This document shows positions 21,392 to 34,444 of a stretch of DNA of 64,000 nucleotides, in pieces (position 1 is the first letter of the stretch; each line of letters starts with the position of its first letter). Under the pieces are notes generated by a model. It worked only from the letters and a program-made list of their open reading frames with translations, was not told the DNA's origin and ran no database searches. The DNA is taken from NCBI GenBank assembly GCA_024760905.1, contig CM045733.1, positions 25,972,001-26,036,000 of the forward strand, given 5' to 3'. A program made the position numbers and the translations under genes. This DNA is from Plotosus lineatus. Lineage: Eukaryota; Chordata; Actinopteri; Siluriformes; Plotosidae.

Positions 21392-21470
21392 TACAAGTCA
21401 CTGGAGTATAAGTCGCTTCAGCCAAAGAATGAAAAAAAAGAGTGTGACTTGTAGTCCGGAAAATACGGTA

Positions 21471-21556
21471 CATACATACACACACACACACACGCGCATA
21501 TATATATATACACATATGCACACACACACACACACACACATACACACACACACATA
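21471..21556 (+). repeat. CA/TA microsatellite cluster
   Basis: Alternating (CA)n and (TA)n blocks fill the gap between a pogo-like and a Tigger-like element. Confidence 0.85.
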
Positions 21557-21711
21557 CAATCGGCTCTCTACTTACGGAAATCTCTGAATACGAAAAATCC
21601 AGGTTACGAAAAACATTTTCTTAAATTTTTGCCCTCTGTATATGAAACAACGTTTTCTTACGAAAAGCGACAAACGCGCCATTCAAAAATTCAAACAATG
21701 CGCAAATTGCT

Positions 21712-21762
21712 CTCTCATTGGCTGTCTCCCAGCATCCCGCCCCGCTGGCCTCCCATTGGCCA
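21712..21762 (+). promoter_or_regulatory. CCAAT-GC box-CCAAT module of a Tigger element
   Basis: 'tctctcattggctgtctccc', 'catcccgccccgctggcc' and 'cccattggcc' are the reverse complement of the module at 3287-3340, with both CCAAT boxes and the GC box intact. Confidence 0.5.
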
Positions 21763-22167
21763 GGAGGCAGCTGAATCTCCATAGTACTCTACCCATAATC
21801 TTGTTTGTCACATGCATAAAGGAGAGATGTACTGTTGGTTCGTGAGTTTTGAGAGTACTGTACTCATTGCATCTTATTTGAGGAGGTCCGGATAAGCCGC
21901 GCCACGTCTCAAAAGCTCCACATTTGGCCATGAAGCATTTTTGTGCATGGAAGTGGGCGGCATCGCAAGACCTTCGATCTCATACGGAAGCAAGTTAATA
22001 TTGAATCCGAGCCTCTGATCTCTCGAGGAAGCAAGTTGATACAGTATTGAATCCGGACCTCAGATATTTCAAACAGGTAATTCTGCTTTAAATACAACAC
22101 CCATCTCAAAAGCTCAGTTGGCTGCGCGCTGCGTGAGGGCGGAGCCCGCATTTGGCAGAGCACAAAC

Positions 22168-22170
<3 letters not shown>

Positions 22171-22227
<57 letters not shown>

Positions 22228-22251
22228 ACAGAGAGATAGAGAGAGACAGTG

Positions 22252-22299
<48 letters not shown>

Positions 22300-22376
22300 T
22301 CATAAAAAATGTTTAATAATGGTTTAAATCATAAATATGTTAATAAAATGGTTTAATATGTTAATAAAATTTTTAA
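22171..22376 (+). repeat. (GA)n-(TG)n compound repeat with shared flank
   Basis: (GA)n at 22171-22223, 'gacagtgttgtgtg', (TG)n to 22289, then 'aaaaaatgtttaataatggt' and repeats of 'ttaataaaatggtttaatat'. The same succession recurs at 31824-32034, so the two loci share a common ancestor beyond the simple repeats. Confidence 0.75.
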
Positions 22377-22589
22377 ATGGTTTAATAAATAATTTTCTTT
22401 TACTTTTAACACATATTTCATACAAAATTGGTGTACTTTTATAATTTTTAAAGGGTTTATGGGGTAGTCTTGGGAGCCTTGGAACGAATCACGTGTTTTA
22501 CATGTAAAATGCGCCTCTACTTACGAAAACTCCAGGTTCAGAAAAAGGCTCTGGAACGGATTAATTTCATAAGTAGAGGGCCGACTGTA

Positions 22590-24092
22590 ATGATGATTTA
22601 ATATTTATTTAGGTTTATCATGAAAACGTCAATGCTATAGTTTTGCATAATTTGAATGGTTTGTCTGGAAACTGGCAGTTGATGCTGTTCTGGAATCATG
22701 CACTCTTGGGCTTTGAGGCACTGCTAACCTCTCCAGTGAATACCCCGCCGTCACCTGAATACAGCTGTGCCTCAGTCCAGCTGCTCCCCCACTCCAAGTC
22801 TGACAGATAAGCACTATAGATGATGGATAGACAGGTAGGTGCGAGGGCCAAGTTACTAAGGATCTGCTTATTATCTGAAAATTAGAGGTCTCTTTTTATT
22901 CCCCCATCCAAATTACAGGTAAAGACACTGTTTAGGAAATTAATAAAATCACGAAAAAAAGAGGATGTGTGGAAACCAGAACGCTGGTTATTAGTTTGAA
23001 TCAAAAATATTTTGCAAAATAATACATTTTTTTAGTCAAACAAATAATGAAGAATGATTTTTGAATCATCTGTGTTGTCAACAACCATATAAAAATATGG
23101 TCATGTTTATTATTTAACTATCTAATCACTTAATATATGTCACAGTCGCAGACACAAAAAGTGTTTTTATCACAAGTGTATTTTAAGCATTGAGATGGTT
23201 ACATTCTAATTACGTATTTATTTATGCTTTTTTTCCCACACAATCATTTGTATAAATTGTAAAGTACACCCTATAGTCCTTTTCTCATGAAACACTCATA
23301 GGTACTGATATCGAGTCAAACGTTACCTACTTGCCTTCTACAGTCCTGGTTTTTAAATAAAAAAGGTACGTTAGTTTGTTTATTTATTTATTCATCATTT
23401 GGACTGAATAAAATGCTCTAAAATCATATGTATTATACGGAAAAGATTTTTGTCATTTCTGTCATATCATATAGACCTAATTCAGAAGAGAATAGCAGCC
23501 AAACCAGTAATAAAAATAAATACATTTTAAACAGCTGACAGATTTTGTCTTTATGTATAAAGCTTTTTGATTTCACTTCATAAAATGGCAAAATATATAA
23601 CATTATATTTCTCTCATGCACACGACACTTTTTATATTCTGCAGAAAGCCTCTGGGCATAAATTTAAAAGCACAGAGCCCCACAAATGCTACAAATATAT
23701 GGTGCTAAAGCACAAGAGGAAAAAAAAGACGCAACAACACTGACACAGTCACTCCTTAAAAAAAGGCAGAGATCAGAGAATGTGACGTCACATTAAACAC
23801 AACAACTAAAGGGTCTATTTAGCTTAATTTTAACTGCTTTATAAAAAGTTAACAACATAAGGGTGCCTACAGCTTCAAGAAACAACGCAAGTTTTTTTTT
23901 TCCATGCGACTCAAACAAAATTTCAGTAGCTAGCAGCCATCCTGGTGATAAAATCAATTTGAGTGGTGTTGTTTCCGCTGCATTGATCTGCCTAATGCAA
24001 GAGATCTTCAATAAACTATTTTTAAAAATACATAATCAATTCGATTGAAAAAGATTTCCAAACATTCATCCATACACACTGTTCAAACCCTG
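22590..24092. other. Unique intronic DNA
   Basis: About 1.5 kb. The phrase 'acctctccagtgaatacccc' near 22730-22800 may be an old SINE scrap. Otherwise AT-rich with no arrays or exons. Confidence 0.4.
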
Positions 24093-24094
24093 TA

Positions 24095-24984
24095 CTAGTC
24101 CTTCTCAAAAAATTAGCATATTGGGATGAAGTTCATTATTTTCTGTAATGTACTGATAAAAATTAAACTTTCATATATTTTAGATTCATTGCACCCCAAC
24201 TGAAATATTTCAGATCTTTTATTGTTTTAATACTGATGATTTTGGCATACAGCTCATGAAAACCCAAAATTCCTATCTCAAAAAATTAGCATATTTCATC
24301 CGACCAATAAAAAAAAGTGTTTTTAATACAAAAAAGTCAACCTTCAAATAATGATGTTCAGTTATGCACTCAATACTTGGTCGGGAATCCTTTTGCAGAA
24401 ATGACTGCTTCAATGCGGCGTGGCATGGAGGCAATCAGCCTGTGGCACTGCTGAGGTGTTACGGCGGCCCAGGATGCTTCGATAGCGGCCTTAAGCTCAT
24501 CCACAGTGTTGGGTCTGGTGTCTCTCAACTTTCTCTTCACAATATCCCACAGATTCTCTATGGGGTTCAGGTCAGGAGAGTTGGCAGGCCAATTGAGCAC
24601 AGTAATACCATGGTCAGTAAACCATTTAGCAGTGGTTTTGGCACTGTGAGCAGGTGCCAGGTCGTGCTGAAGAATGAAATCTTCATCTCCATAAAGCTTT
24701 TCAGCAGATGGAAGCATGAAGTGCTCCAAAATCTCCTGATAGCTAGCTGCATTGACCCTGCCCTTGATACAACACAGTGGATCAACACCAGCAGCTGACA
24801 TGGCACCCCAGACCATCACTGACTGTGGGTACTTGATACTGGACTTCAGGCATTTTGGCATTTCCTTCTTCCCAGTCTTCCTCCAGACTCTGGCACCTTG
24901 ATTTCCGAATGACATGCAAAATTTACTTTCATCCGAAAAAAGTACTTTGGACCACTGAGCAACAGTCCAGTGCTGCTTCTCTGT
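24095..24984 (-). mobile_element. Tc1-like transposon, 5'-truncated copy
   Basis: The downstream end 'ctagtccttctcaaaaaatt' follows TA (24093-24094). Homology to the Tc1 element at 14508-16081 continues to 'gtgctgcttctctgt' and stops at 24984. The upstream terminal repeat and the DNA-binding half of the gene are missing. Confidence 0.9.
24370..24984 (-). pseudogene. Tc1-like transposase, C-terminal catalytic part
   Basis: The minus strand is open from the break at 24984 to the stop at 24370 (204 codons). It contains all three catalytic residues: D in VLFSDESKF, D in LQHDLAPAHSAK and E in NSPDLNPIENLWD. No internal stop or frameshift is seen. The protein closely matches the frame at 14829-15827 (for example SFGNQGARVWRKTG). 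Both helix-turn-helix domains are absent, so it cannot bind its own ends. Confidence 0.9.
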
Positions 24985-25480
24985 CTACCTCACTGTCAAT
25001 GAATAAGTCTTCTATATACACTACTGCTGTTATCGCTGGAGAACAAACACATCATGAATATTGAGTGATATAAGATATGGCCTATCTGTAATGGCACATA
25101 AAAAAAATTATAATTAAGAAAAATACCTTCTCCTGTCTCTAAAATATGAACAAATACCTGGGATTTTAAAGGACAACACCAACATGCTCTCCTTTAGTTT
25201 TCCATTTAATGCCTTGAAAGCATAGATAACGGCAAAAATATAACTATTAAAAAAAACAAAAAACAAAAACAAACAACTGTCATCTATGAGCCATGTGTGT
25301 TTATGCTCGGCCCCAAGTGCACCACATATGTGAATGCAGGTCATGTGTAATAACTACGAGTGCAGTTCAAATTCATCTAAACCATCAGCAACACTACACA
25401 AAATTCAACACCCCTGCCACCGCCACCATTTCCAACAGGCTAACAATTACACGCTCCATCAACCAAGAGTAATGTGTTAC
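24985..25480 (-). other. TBC1D22 intron, segment downstream of the 128-bp exon
   Basis: Follows the donor at 25480 on the minus strand. The next exon (expected to continue SEPxGFSHFHLY in this family) was not found at lower coordinates, so it probably lies outside the window. An A-rich patch is at 25250-25275. Confidence 0.6.
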
Positions 25481-25608
25481 CTGGTAGGTGTCCCACAGTC
25501 GGATGGTGCAGCGCAGGGGTAGCTCTCTCATCAGCAGGTTATTCATCCAGCGGAAGGCAAACTGCAAGTATTCCACCTCATAATGATGCATGTGCCGATG
25601 TACTGTCA
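25481..25608 (-). CDS. tbc1d22a: TBC1D22-family Rab-GAP, coding exon (128 bp)
   Basis: On the minus strand, 'ggttccgtttag' precedes the exon and 'CAG|gtaacac' ends it: canonical AG and GT sites. The exon starts with the last two bases of a codon and encodes VHRHMHHYEVEYLQFAF, RWMNNLLMRELPL and RCTIRLWDTYQ, a near-invariant block near the end of the TBC domain in TBC1D22A and TBC1D22B. These proteins are presumed GTPase-activating proteins for Rab GTPases, and the human ones bind the Golgi protein ACBD3. The catalytic Arg and Gln fingers lie in earlier exons not seen here. The phase matches the exon at 59928-60003 (G + TG gives Val). Paralog A or B cannot be settled by eye; I lean to A because the human A gene has very long introns. 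Confidence 0.9.
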
Positions 25609-26026
25609 CTAAACGGAACCAAACACACGTGTTAACATTAGTAGTGCCGTATTATTTTTATTATTGTATGTGATATTTATTCAATATGTATATTTAATAC
25701 ATTTAGGCTAGATATACTGTACTGAAGATTGCATTATTGTTTATGATTTGTTAGAAGCTTACTAGGCAAGCTTTATAATAATGTGCTCTTTCTAATATGT
25801 AACTGCTTCTATCGTAATGGCTGATCTGTACATTAGATACAGAAAAACAACAGACAAAAAACAACAAACAAACAAAAACTCCATGAAATCACTGATTTGG
25901 GGTTTTCTTTGAGTTTTTTTTCCACCTTCCTGTTCCTCACTCACATGACAGAAAAAAAAGAGAGCAGCAGTGGATTTGTTTGCTGTTGTTTAATTAACTT
26001 CAGGAGAATGAGAGAGCGCGTGAGAG
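25609..26026. other. Intronic DNA next to the exon
   Basis: AT-rich sequence with A-rich and T-rich patches (25845-25880, 25910-25922). No element recognised. Confidence 0.4.
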
Positions 26027-26048
26027 AGAGAGAGCAAGCAAGCAAGCA

Positions 26049-26107
<59 letters not shown>
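26027..26107 (+). repeat. (GA)n microsatellite with (CAAG)n interruption
   Basis: GA repeats broken by 'caagcaagcaagcaag' at 26035-26050, then about 27 further GA units. Confidence 0.95.
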
Positions 26108-27256
<1,149 letters not shown>

Positions 27257-27261
<5 letters not shown>

Positions 27262-28040
27262 GTTAATGTGTAAATTCTCTCAATTGTTCAATATTTTTAA
27301 ACTCACTTAAGAAAGCTGAGAGTTTGAAAAATGTATAGTTTATATAACAGCGTCCACAATCTACAATCTCTTTTCAATTTCCTGACCCTGAAGCTGCCTG
27401 GTGACACATATGACATGACATGACATATGATATACAAGTTAATTGTCTTGCTGATTTTTTCCATCACACCGTTTATGGTTCCACATTAATCATATCCAGG
27501 TAAACAGACAAAAATCCAACAGTTAAAACTGACAAAAAATAAAAAATAAAAATCATATTCCAGTAGAAAGACAGGAAGGGTTAAAAGAAACGACATGCAA
27601 CAGCAAGCACAGCATGGACGCCGTGTTACAGTGAGACTTCAAAAAAAAAAAAAAAACCCAAACATGGCAGTATGGAGGATATCAATAAAGGGAAACATCA
27701 CAAAACAAGTGAACACATCAAGGGAGACCAAGCAACCAAACTACTGGGGTGGAAGCAAGAGTAAAACCGCAATACAAAGGTAATGATCATGTTCTTTTCG
27801 AACACTTTTACGAGTATCAACAGTTTTTCACTGTGATTAGAGTAGATTATATTAAGCAAGTAACTGCAAACAAGAACATGAAGCTTTGGACCACGACATC
27901 AGAAATCAAAATCAAATTCCAATATCAGCCTTGATCTAATTTAAAATACATCACTCTGTTCACAACTGATAAAATCAGAATAATAATAACATCAGAACAA
28001 ATTTTACTCAGTATAATCACCTATCAGAGTGAACTGCATG
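27257..28040. other. Unique intronic DNA
   Basis: About 780 bp, ordinary composition with an A run at 27641-27656. 'tgacacatatgacatgacat' near 27405 is a short local repeat. No exon or element recognised. Confidence 0.4.
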
Positions 28041-28276
<236 letters not shown>

Positions 28277-28562
28277 TTATTTTTTTTTCCATACAGGTCA
28301 CACATAATCCGCACAACTTCTCACTGAAACTGAAATCACCCCCTTAATCACTCATTCACTATTTATAGCCGTGCCCCTGATCAGAGACAGAGACCACGTC
28401 TGTTATGGCTGTCCCTCGTCTGTGTCTGAGTTGAGGCTGATTAGATGTTATCCATCACTGACTTGACCAAATCTCATTGCACCGCGAGTACAAAGACAAT
28501 TGAAGGTTTCTATTATTTTAATGCATGGCTGACCTGCATGACAATGGGCAACAACTCAATAA
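28277..28562. other. Unique intronic DNA
   Basis: About 290 bp with no recognised element. Confidence 0.4.
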
Positions 28563-28564
28563 TA

Positions 28565-29038
28565 CAGAGATCCCTCGCTACTTCGCGTTTCAATTCATGC
28601 ATCTTCAATGCATCGCTTTTTTTTTTTAAATATTCATATTCGTTATTAAAAAAATAAGGAAATTAAGGAAGAATAGGGGGAAAAGTTGAAGAAAATGCCA
28701 CAAAAACAAGGCCAATTATGAAAAAAAAACCCAAAACAAACAAAAAACAACCCAACCCCCCCCCTCCCCCCCATCAAAACTACTTACATTTTTATGTGAG
28801 GTGCGCATCTGTATGTGTGTATTTATATTTTATTTACATCTTATGCATTATTTTTTAATGTTTAATTGTCATTATAAGCATTTATAGCATTGAATATGTA
28901 ATTATTGATATTATATACACTGATACATGCACGTATACTGTACGTCAGGGGGGGGGGGGGACTGATCCTACTTCACAGAATTTGGCGGTCACTGGGGGTT
29001 CTCGGTCCCAATTAACTGCGGAAAGTGAGGGATCGCTG
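28565..29038 (+). mobile_element. Tigger-like MITE, family 1 copy D
   Basis: 'cagagatccctcgctacttc' after TA (28563-28564) to 'gagggatcgctg' before TA (29039-29040). Its internal GT seed stays short ('ctgtatgtgtgtatttat'), in contrast to copies A and C. A C run (28757-28770) and a G run (28950-28960) are present. Confidence 0.8.
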
Positions 29039-29040
29039 TA

Positions 29041-30796
29041 TATCATAATGAATGATATTTTTAATTACATATTTTGGAAGGGTGATATTACAGCAGTCCC
29101 AGCAGGGGAGCTGTGCACTTTGTTATTTTTTCAGATTTGGTGGAGGATTGTGCTCTCTGAGTGTTATTGTTTAAACAAATTGGAATAAAAAAGAGGGAAT
29201 AAAAGCAAAGCAAACTAAAGCAAGTTTTATGGTTTATTTTCATATTTTTCAAGTGTGACAGTACGCAACAGTCATGTATTCTGCATAACGGCTTCCTTGG
29301 AAACTCAACCCTGCAGCACCCCGTGTTGCACATTCTAATTAGAATTTTTCTCATGTCGTTTTCTATGGCTGGGCTCCACAGGGTTAAAGTTTTAAAAAGT
29401 CTTTTTTTTTTAACATTGAAAAATTTCATACAGTGTAGTTTTTTTTTTTTTTTTAACAAAATCATTTTCTTAAATTTTGAGGATTTCAGAATCACTGACT
29501 AGAAAACTAAATAGAGTTTTCATCTGCTTTTTTGATTCAGGCATTTTCCAGAGTCTTGGAGGTGGACAATAAGCAATTATTGAATGCGGCAAAGTGTGAA
29601 GAATTATTCAGATCGAAAGGGTGTTATTTGCCGAGGTCCAAGATCAAGTAGATTGTGCCAGATCAGTGTAAAACATACCGATACGGATTATTAATTTTAA
29701 AAAGTTACAAGTTAAAAAAAAAGTTATGATTGCAAAAGTTGCTCAAAAACTTTTTAATTATTTGCCATCAGAAGTCACACACGTAATTAGTTCAGCTGTG
29801 TGCAGTTAGAGTCACATGAGTGCAAGTAAAGTATAGTCGTGTCTGAAAGGGGTTACTATTGCAATACTCACAAGTGCAGTGTGCTGACAGGACTGGAGAC
29901 AATAATAGCTTGACTGAATTATTTGTGCCAGAGTTTTTAAAGCGTTAGTCCGAATCCATAATGCCTTTTTATACACTACATAAGAGGTTTAAGGGACCAG
30001 CAAAACACATTACATACATTTCAGAATACCACTAGAGATTCATCAAGAAAGAAAAAAAAAATTGATTCGAGCAGAAAGAACACATGAAGAGAGCAATCTG
30101 CCTTTACAAATGAAAGAGAAGCACAAAGTGGCTTCTGAGGACACATCAGAAGATGAAAATGAAAGAAGAGCGAAACTCTTCATGGTCCACTTATATACGA
30201 TCTGAACCTCAGACCTGATGGACCGAAAATGGTCTGAGCATATAACTCAATGAATACTGCATATATCAGTAGGGTATAGCAATAAGCAGGAAAAGGTTAA
30301 TTTACAGGCTGCTGAAGAGAGGCAATCACTATAATGTCTGCTACGTTGGGTGCAAGCATTTTCAGTCTCATGCGCACTATTGCGGTTGGGGGCGGACACA
30401 CAGAGGTCAGAGATCACAGAAAGACAAGTGAGGTGCTCAGCATGTTTCTGCTGAGCAGTGGACTTCTGGGTGACTTCTGCTCCCTGCCATCCATCCCATA
30501 ATTACATCTGCACTAACCTCCTGCTTCCAGTACTAGCATTCACAAAGTTAGTGCACTGCAGCCTGGATCTCACAACTGGCTGCTCTTCATCCATAGACCT
30601 TACCAACACATCGAAACACAGAAACAACACATCCACAACCTCAGGTGTGCATTGTGTTCCACCGCCTCGACTGTACTTTGGTCAAAAGACGCATAAACAA
30701 TAATAACCATAGCAGGAGTGGGGTTTTTTTTTCATATTTTGAGACATAAAATACAATGGCATAAAAACAAAGCTGTGAGCTCAACAACAACAAAAA

Positions 30797-30797
<1 letters not shown>
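29041..30797. other. Unique intronic DNA
   Basis: About 1.75 kb with T runs at 29402-29411 and 29437-29454. No exon with splice context and no element ends recognised. Confidence 0.4.

Positions 30798-30853
<56 letters not shown>
30798..30853 (+). repeat. (TA)n microsatellite, left half
   Basis: About 27 TA units ending at the Tigger terminus at 30854. A second TA block starts right after the other terminus at 31635. Confidence 0.9.
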
Positions 30854-30856
<3 letters not shown>

Positions 30857-31631
30857 TCAAACCTCGGCTGACGAACGCTTAAGCTCACGAACTTTTCGCC
30901 TCAAGAACTTTAAATTCGCGAAAATATAGTCTCGGCTGACGAACTACTTTTCGGCGGACGAACCAAACCACGCGGTCGAACAGCGCCACGGTGGCGACCA
31001 CGAGAAGCTGACGCACGCTCATGGCGTCACAGTTCGTCACCCCCTTTCTTTGAATGCGGAAGTGGTTTGTGTTTGCTAGACATTTTGGACCATATTGAGT
31101 GTACTTTTGCTATTATGGGACCGAAAAAGACCCCCCACAGGCGGAGATCATTGAAAAACACGAACGAGGTGTGCGTTTGTGTGACTCAGCGTCCCAGTAT
31201 CAGTACACTAAGTCTACCACCATCCTTAAGAACAAGGAAGCTATTAAGGGTGCGTGTGTGGCTCTGCGTGTTTCCAAACAGTGGGCGTTTCCAAACTCTC
31301 CTTCCAAACGGTAAGTCCCTCCCTCCCTCCTCCTCCCACTCCATTCCATCAAGCCGTCAACTACCATCACAAAGGTAAATAAAACGACTTTATTATACAG
31401 TACAGTTTATTTCTTTAATTACAATACAATAGACATTTATTATACATAAAATAAGGTATATTTTTGTGTAGTTTTAAGGCTTATTTAGTAGAAAATTATG
31501 TTTTATGGGGACCTGGGAACGGATTATTCTCATTTTAATGGTTTCTTATGGGAAATAAATGATCGGAAGACGAACTTTTCGCCTCACACAAACTTTCTGG
31601 GAACCAATTATGTTTGTGAGCAGAGGTATCA

Positions 31632-31634
<3 letters not shown>
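30854..31634 (+). mobile_element. Tigger-like element, family 4, inserted in a TA repeat
   Basis: Left end 'cagtcaaacctcggctgacg' after TA; right end 'gtgagcagaggtatcactg' before TA. Internal phrases 'gacgaactacttttcggcgg' and 'cgaacttttcgcctcacaca' echo each other. A Tigger transposase start is recognisable at 31118. The element is 781 bp. Confidence 0.8.
31118..31250 (+). pseudogene. Tigger transposase N-terminal remnant with frameshift
   Basis: ATG at about 31118 reads MGPKKTP; after a frameshift a second frame reads AEIIEKHERGVRLCDSASQY and then TILKNKEAIKGA. This is the first helix-turn-helix of a Tigger transposase (EIIEKHERGxRVxDLAxxY...TILKNKE). No catalytic domain follows. Confidence 0.65.
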
Positions 31635-31692
<58 letters not shown>

Positions 31693-31712
31693 TACACACA
31701 CACACACACGTA
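31635..31712 (+). repeat. (TA)n-(CA)n microsatellite, right half
   Basis: TA units (31635-31668) followed by CA and TACA units to about 31725. This probably continues the TA array at 30798 that the Tigger element split. Confidence 0.9.
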
Positions 31713-31821
31713 CATACATACATACAATAATAATAAATAAAAGTATTTTTGAAAAAAGTTTCGAAAGAAATTGATAAAATTATACATGCAGCTTGAGGAA
31801 AAGTGAAGGCTACTCACACAG

Positions 31822-31823
<2 letters not shown>

Positions 31824-31875
<52 letters not shown>

Positions 31876-32034
31876 TGTGTGTGTGTGTTTGTGTGTGTGT
31901 GTGAGAGAGAGAGAGAGACAGTGTTGTGTGTGTGTGTGTGTGTGTGTGCGTGAATAAACAATGTTTAATAATGGTTTAATTAATAAATATGTTAATACAG
32001 TAAAATGGTTTAATATGTAAATAAAATGTTTTTG
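31824..32034 (+). repeat. (GA)n-(TG)n compound repeat with shared flank
   Basis: (GA)n, (GT)n, (GA)n, 'gacagtgttgtgtg', (TG)n, then 'aaacaatgtttaataatggt' and 'aaaatggtttaatatgtaaa'. Same order and flanks as 22171-22376, but not inside a recognisable Tigger element here. Confidence 0.75.
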
Positions 32035-32249
32035 TGGGAAGTAGGAAGTGATGCATGTCTGATTGGGAAAATGTGTGGAAAAAGCTTCACAGGGTAATAT
32101 TTTCTGCAATAAAAACTGTTTCAAGCAAGGTCTACCACCGGAAAATCTGGTGACGACTAAAATAAAAAAAGGAGACAGAGAGAGAGAGAGACACATACTG
32201 ACTGAATAAAAGCAATTACTATTTATTGTTTTCTTTTAATGTGTGAAAT
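32035..32249. other. Unassigned intronic DNA
   Basis: Contains a short (GA)n at 32175-32190; otherwise unique. Confidence 0.4.
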
Positions 32250-32545
32250 AATCCTGGTGGCACACTGGTTAGCACTCTCGCCTCACAGCATGAGTTCCAG
32301 TCCTGTGGTTGCCTCAGGAGTTTCTGTATGGAGTTCATGTTCTCCATACACTACCATGGGATTCCTCTGTCTCCTCTTTTCCTCCCACAATCCAAAGACA
32401 TGCACAAACGACTAACTACATATTGCAAATTGTCTCTCAGCTTGATGTGGAGTGGCACCCGATGGGTTACATAGCTGATAGTGTCTCTGGTGGAGCCAGA
32501 AAGAGAAACTTAGGATTCTAGTTCGGACTATGGTTCAAGAATTAA
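32250..32545 (+). mobile_element. tRNA-derived SINE-like repeat (family C)
   Basis: 'ggtggcacactggttagcac' + 'tctcgcctcacagca' is tRNA-like. Then 'tatggagttcatgttctcc', 'ttcctcccacaatccaaaga' + 'catgcacaaac' and 'gatgggttacatagctgat' follow the usual order of this common fish repeat. Ends near 'aagaattaataaag'. Confidence 0.65.
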
Positions 32546-32968
32546 TAAAGTCAATCAACTTTTTATATGTTACAATCATTAAGTTCTTAATGAAAAATAT
32601 ACAGATGCTTTGAAGATCAGCATCACCTGCTTTAGTCTTATTGTAACGTCATATTTAACTCTGAATTCATGACTCTGATGGGTTTCCTCAACCACAAATT
32701 AGTCTGCTGGTCAGCAAAGTAGCACCTCCTCTTTTTAGATGCATTAAGTGTGTATGTACGTAAATATTTGTCTTCAATCTAACACCAAATTAACGGACAT
32801 AATACTTTATTAAATCTACAATCCTGAGTATACAAATTGCTGTTTGAAGAAGATAAACATGCATCACTCAGTACCGGCGAGCTTTCTGTTCTAAATCAGT
32901 TCTGTTAAAGAATTACAGAAAAATTTTATAATGTAGTATAACCAAAGTAATGCTAACTAATAATATGC
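32546..32968. other. Unique intronic DNA
   Basis: About 420 bp; no array, exon or element recognised. Confidence 0.4.
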
Positions 32969-32969
32969 A

Positions 32970-33510
32970 CAGGGATCCCTTACTGTCCACGGTTAATTGG
33001 GACTGAGATCCCCCATGACCAACGAATTCCGTGAAATAGGGTCACACCCACCCCCCACCCCACCCCCCCGACTGCGTATACGTACATGTATATGTGTATA
33101 TAATATCAATAAATATTAATATTAATATTTATATATTAATAATATATAAATGCTTATAATAACAATTAAACATTCAAAAATAATGCATCAGATGTAAATA
33201 AAATATAAACACATACAGACGAGCACGCGCGCGCGCACACACACACACACACAGATGTGCATCTCACATAAAAATGTAAGTAGTTTTGATGGGGGGGGGG
33301 GGGTTTGAGTTGTTTTTTGGTTAGGGTTGGGTTTTTTTTTTTTTTGTTGCATAATTGGCTTTGTTTTGTGGCATTTTCCTTAACGTTTCACCCTATGCTT
33401 CCTTATTATTTTTTAATTCAATGAGCATTAATTTAAAAAAAAAAATAAATAAAAAAACATAATGCACTGAAGCCGCATGAATTGAAGCAGAATGTAGCGA
33501 GGGATCCCTG
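32970..33510 (-). mobile_element. Tigger-like MITE, family 1 copy E
   Basis: 'cagggatcccttactgtcca' to 'tagcgagggatccctg', reverse orientation like copy B. The flanking dinucleotides are CA and TG instead of TA, probably mutated. It contains CA/CG repeats (33225-33254), a G run at 33292-33303 and an imperfect 'atattaat' duplication. Confidence 0.75.
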
Positions 33511-33514
33511 TGCA

Positions 33515-33760
33515 CCGTAATTTCCGGACTATTGAGCACACCTGAATATTAAAAAAAAAAAAGATTTGTACATATAGGCCGCATCTCTTTGTAAGCCGCA
33601 CGTGTCTGTCTCTCTCTTGCACTTCCTACTAGAGCATCCTCTGGAAGCTATTAGCCCATAAAAAAAAATACATATATATAGATCTATAGCTGCATCATTG
33701 TTTAAGCCGCAGGGTTCCAAGCGTGTGAAAAAAGTAGTGGGTTACAGTCCAGAAATTACA
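33515..33760 (+). mobile_element. Short Passer-like MITE
   Basis: 'ccgtaatttccggactattg' at the left and 'cagtccagaaattacag' before TA at the right are inverted repeats of the CCGTATTTTCCGGACTA type seen at 20407-21468. The interior holds 'ggccgcatctctttgtaagc' + 'cgcacg' and 'tttaagccgcaggg'. It sits directly against MITE copy E. Confidence 0.65.
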
Positions 33761-34335
33761 GTATGTTACATATACACAGACACACACATGCACACACAAA
33801 ATAATTAAAACTAAAATACACCATGTTTTCCAACTGTAAATCACCATGTTTAATCCAGATCACAGCAAATAATTGCAACATATGGAGAAAAGGTAAAAAA
33901 GAACAAATGTGGGCATGAATACCAGGAGGAAGAAAATATACAGGAAAGTTTAGCTCAAAGCTGTCAGTAGACTTCAATATGACAAACAGCTGTTTGTTGC
34001 AAAGTTTCAAAAAAAAACTTGTGTGAACTAATTTCAAGCTAAAATAAATAAATAAATAAATAAACATAATACAGACCACCACTGCAGGCACGCATAAGTG
34101 AACGTTTCATTCGAACTATGTGCTGTAGATTAAAATGTTTTGCAGGAGAAACAGGATCAAACTGAAGTACAGAAATAAAGTAAGTATTAGTTGGAGTAAA
34201 AGATACATCAATAGATAACAAAATGAGGGGACACACTTGAGAGAAGCCATATGGCCAAAAGTTTTGGTTCCAAATGACCAACACTAAAATAAAATCAAGA
34301 ACCCACAGCAACTAGAAACAGGAGTTTGTTGTAAC
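33761..34335. other. Unique intronic DNA
   Basis: About 570 bp with (AAAT)n near 34040-34062. No exon or element recognised. Confidence 0.4.
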
Positions 34336-34417
34336 TTACCGGGGTAACGACAGGTTTTGACAAAACATACTGTGGCGACCCCTGAAAAGGGGAAAAGCCG
34401 AAAGGAAAAGAAGAAGA
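34336..34417 (+). mobile_element. RTE-type tail, severely 5'-truncated SINE or LINE
   Basis: 'catactgtggcgacccctga' + 'aaaggggaaaagcc' + 'gaaaggaaaagaagaag' matches the 3' end of the RTE LINE at 54500-55711 and of the SINEs at 2599 and 41761. The upstream 'acaggttttgac' hints at the SINE version. Confidence 0.75.
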
Positions 34418-34444
34418 TACTCTTCATTAAAATTATTTTCTATA

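Larger units (their letters stand above)
20407..21468 (-). mobile_element. Pogo/Passer-like element with Brinker-type DNA-binding remnant
   Basis: The right end reads 'gtagtccggaaaatacgg' before TA (21469-21470) and the left end 'gcatattttccgaactatac' after TA (20405-20406); both derive from a CCGTATTTTCCGGACTA-type terminus. The same terminus type is seen at 33515-33760. The minus strand holds a short HTH coding remnant (21111-21257). The interior contains a partial tandem duplication (20665-21391). Confidence 0.7.
21557..22587 (+). mobile_element. Tigger-like element, family 3 copy 3
   Basis: Left end 'caatcggctctctacttacg' after TA (21555-21556); right end 'cataagtagagggccgactg' before TA (22588-22589). 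Its promoter-like module lies near the left end, the mirror image of copies 1 and 2. The transposase start is not recognisable. The interior holds a (GA)n-(TG)n compound block that recurs at 31824-32034. Confidence 0.8.

Noticed and set aside
1..25480. Search for the next downstream TBC1D22 exon (SEPxGFSHFHLYVCAAFL)
   Set aside because: No minus-strand match was seen, so the exon probably lies outside the window. A computed search could overturn this.
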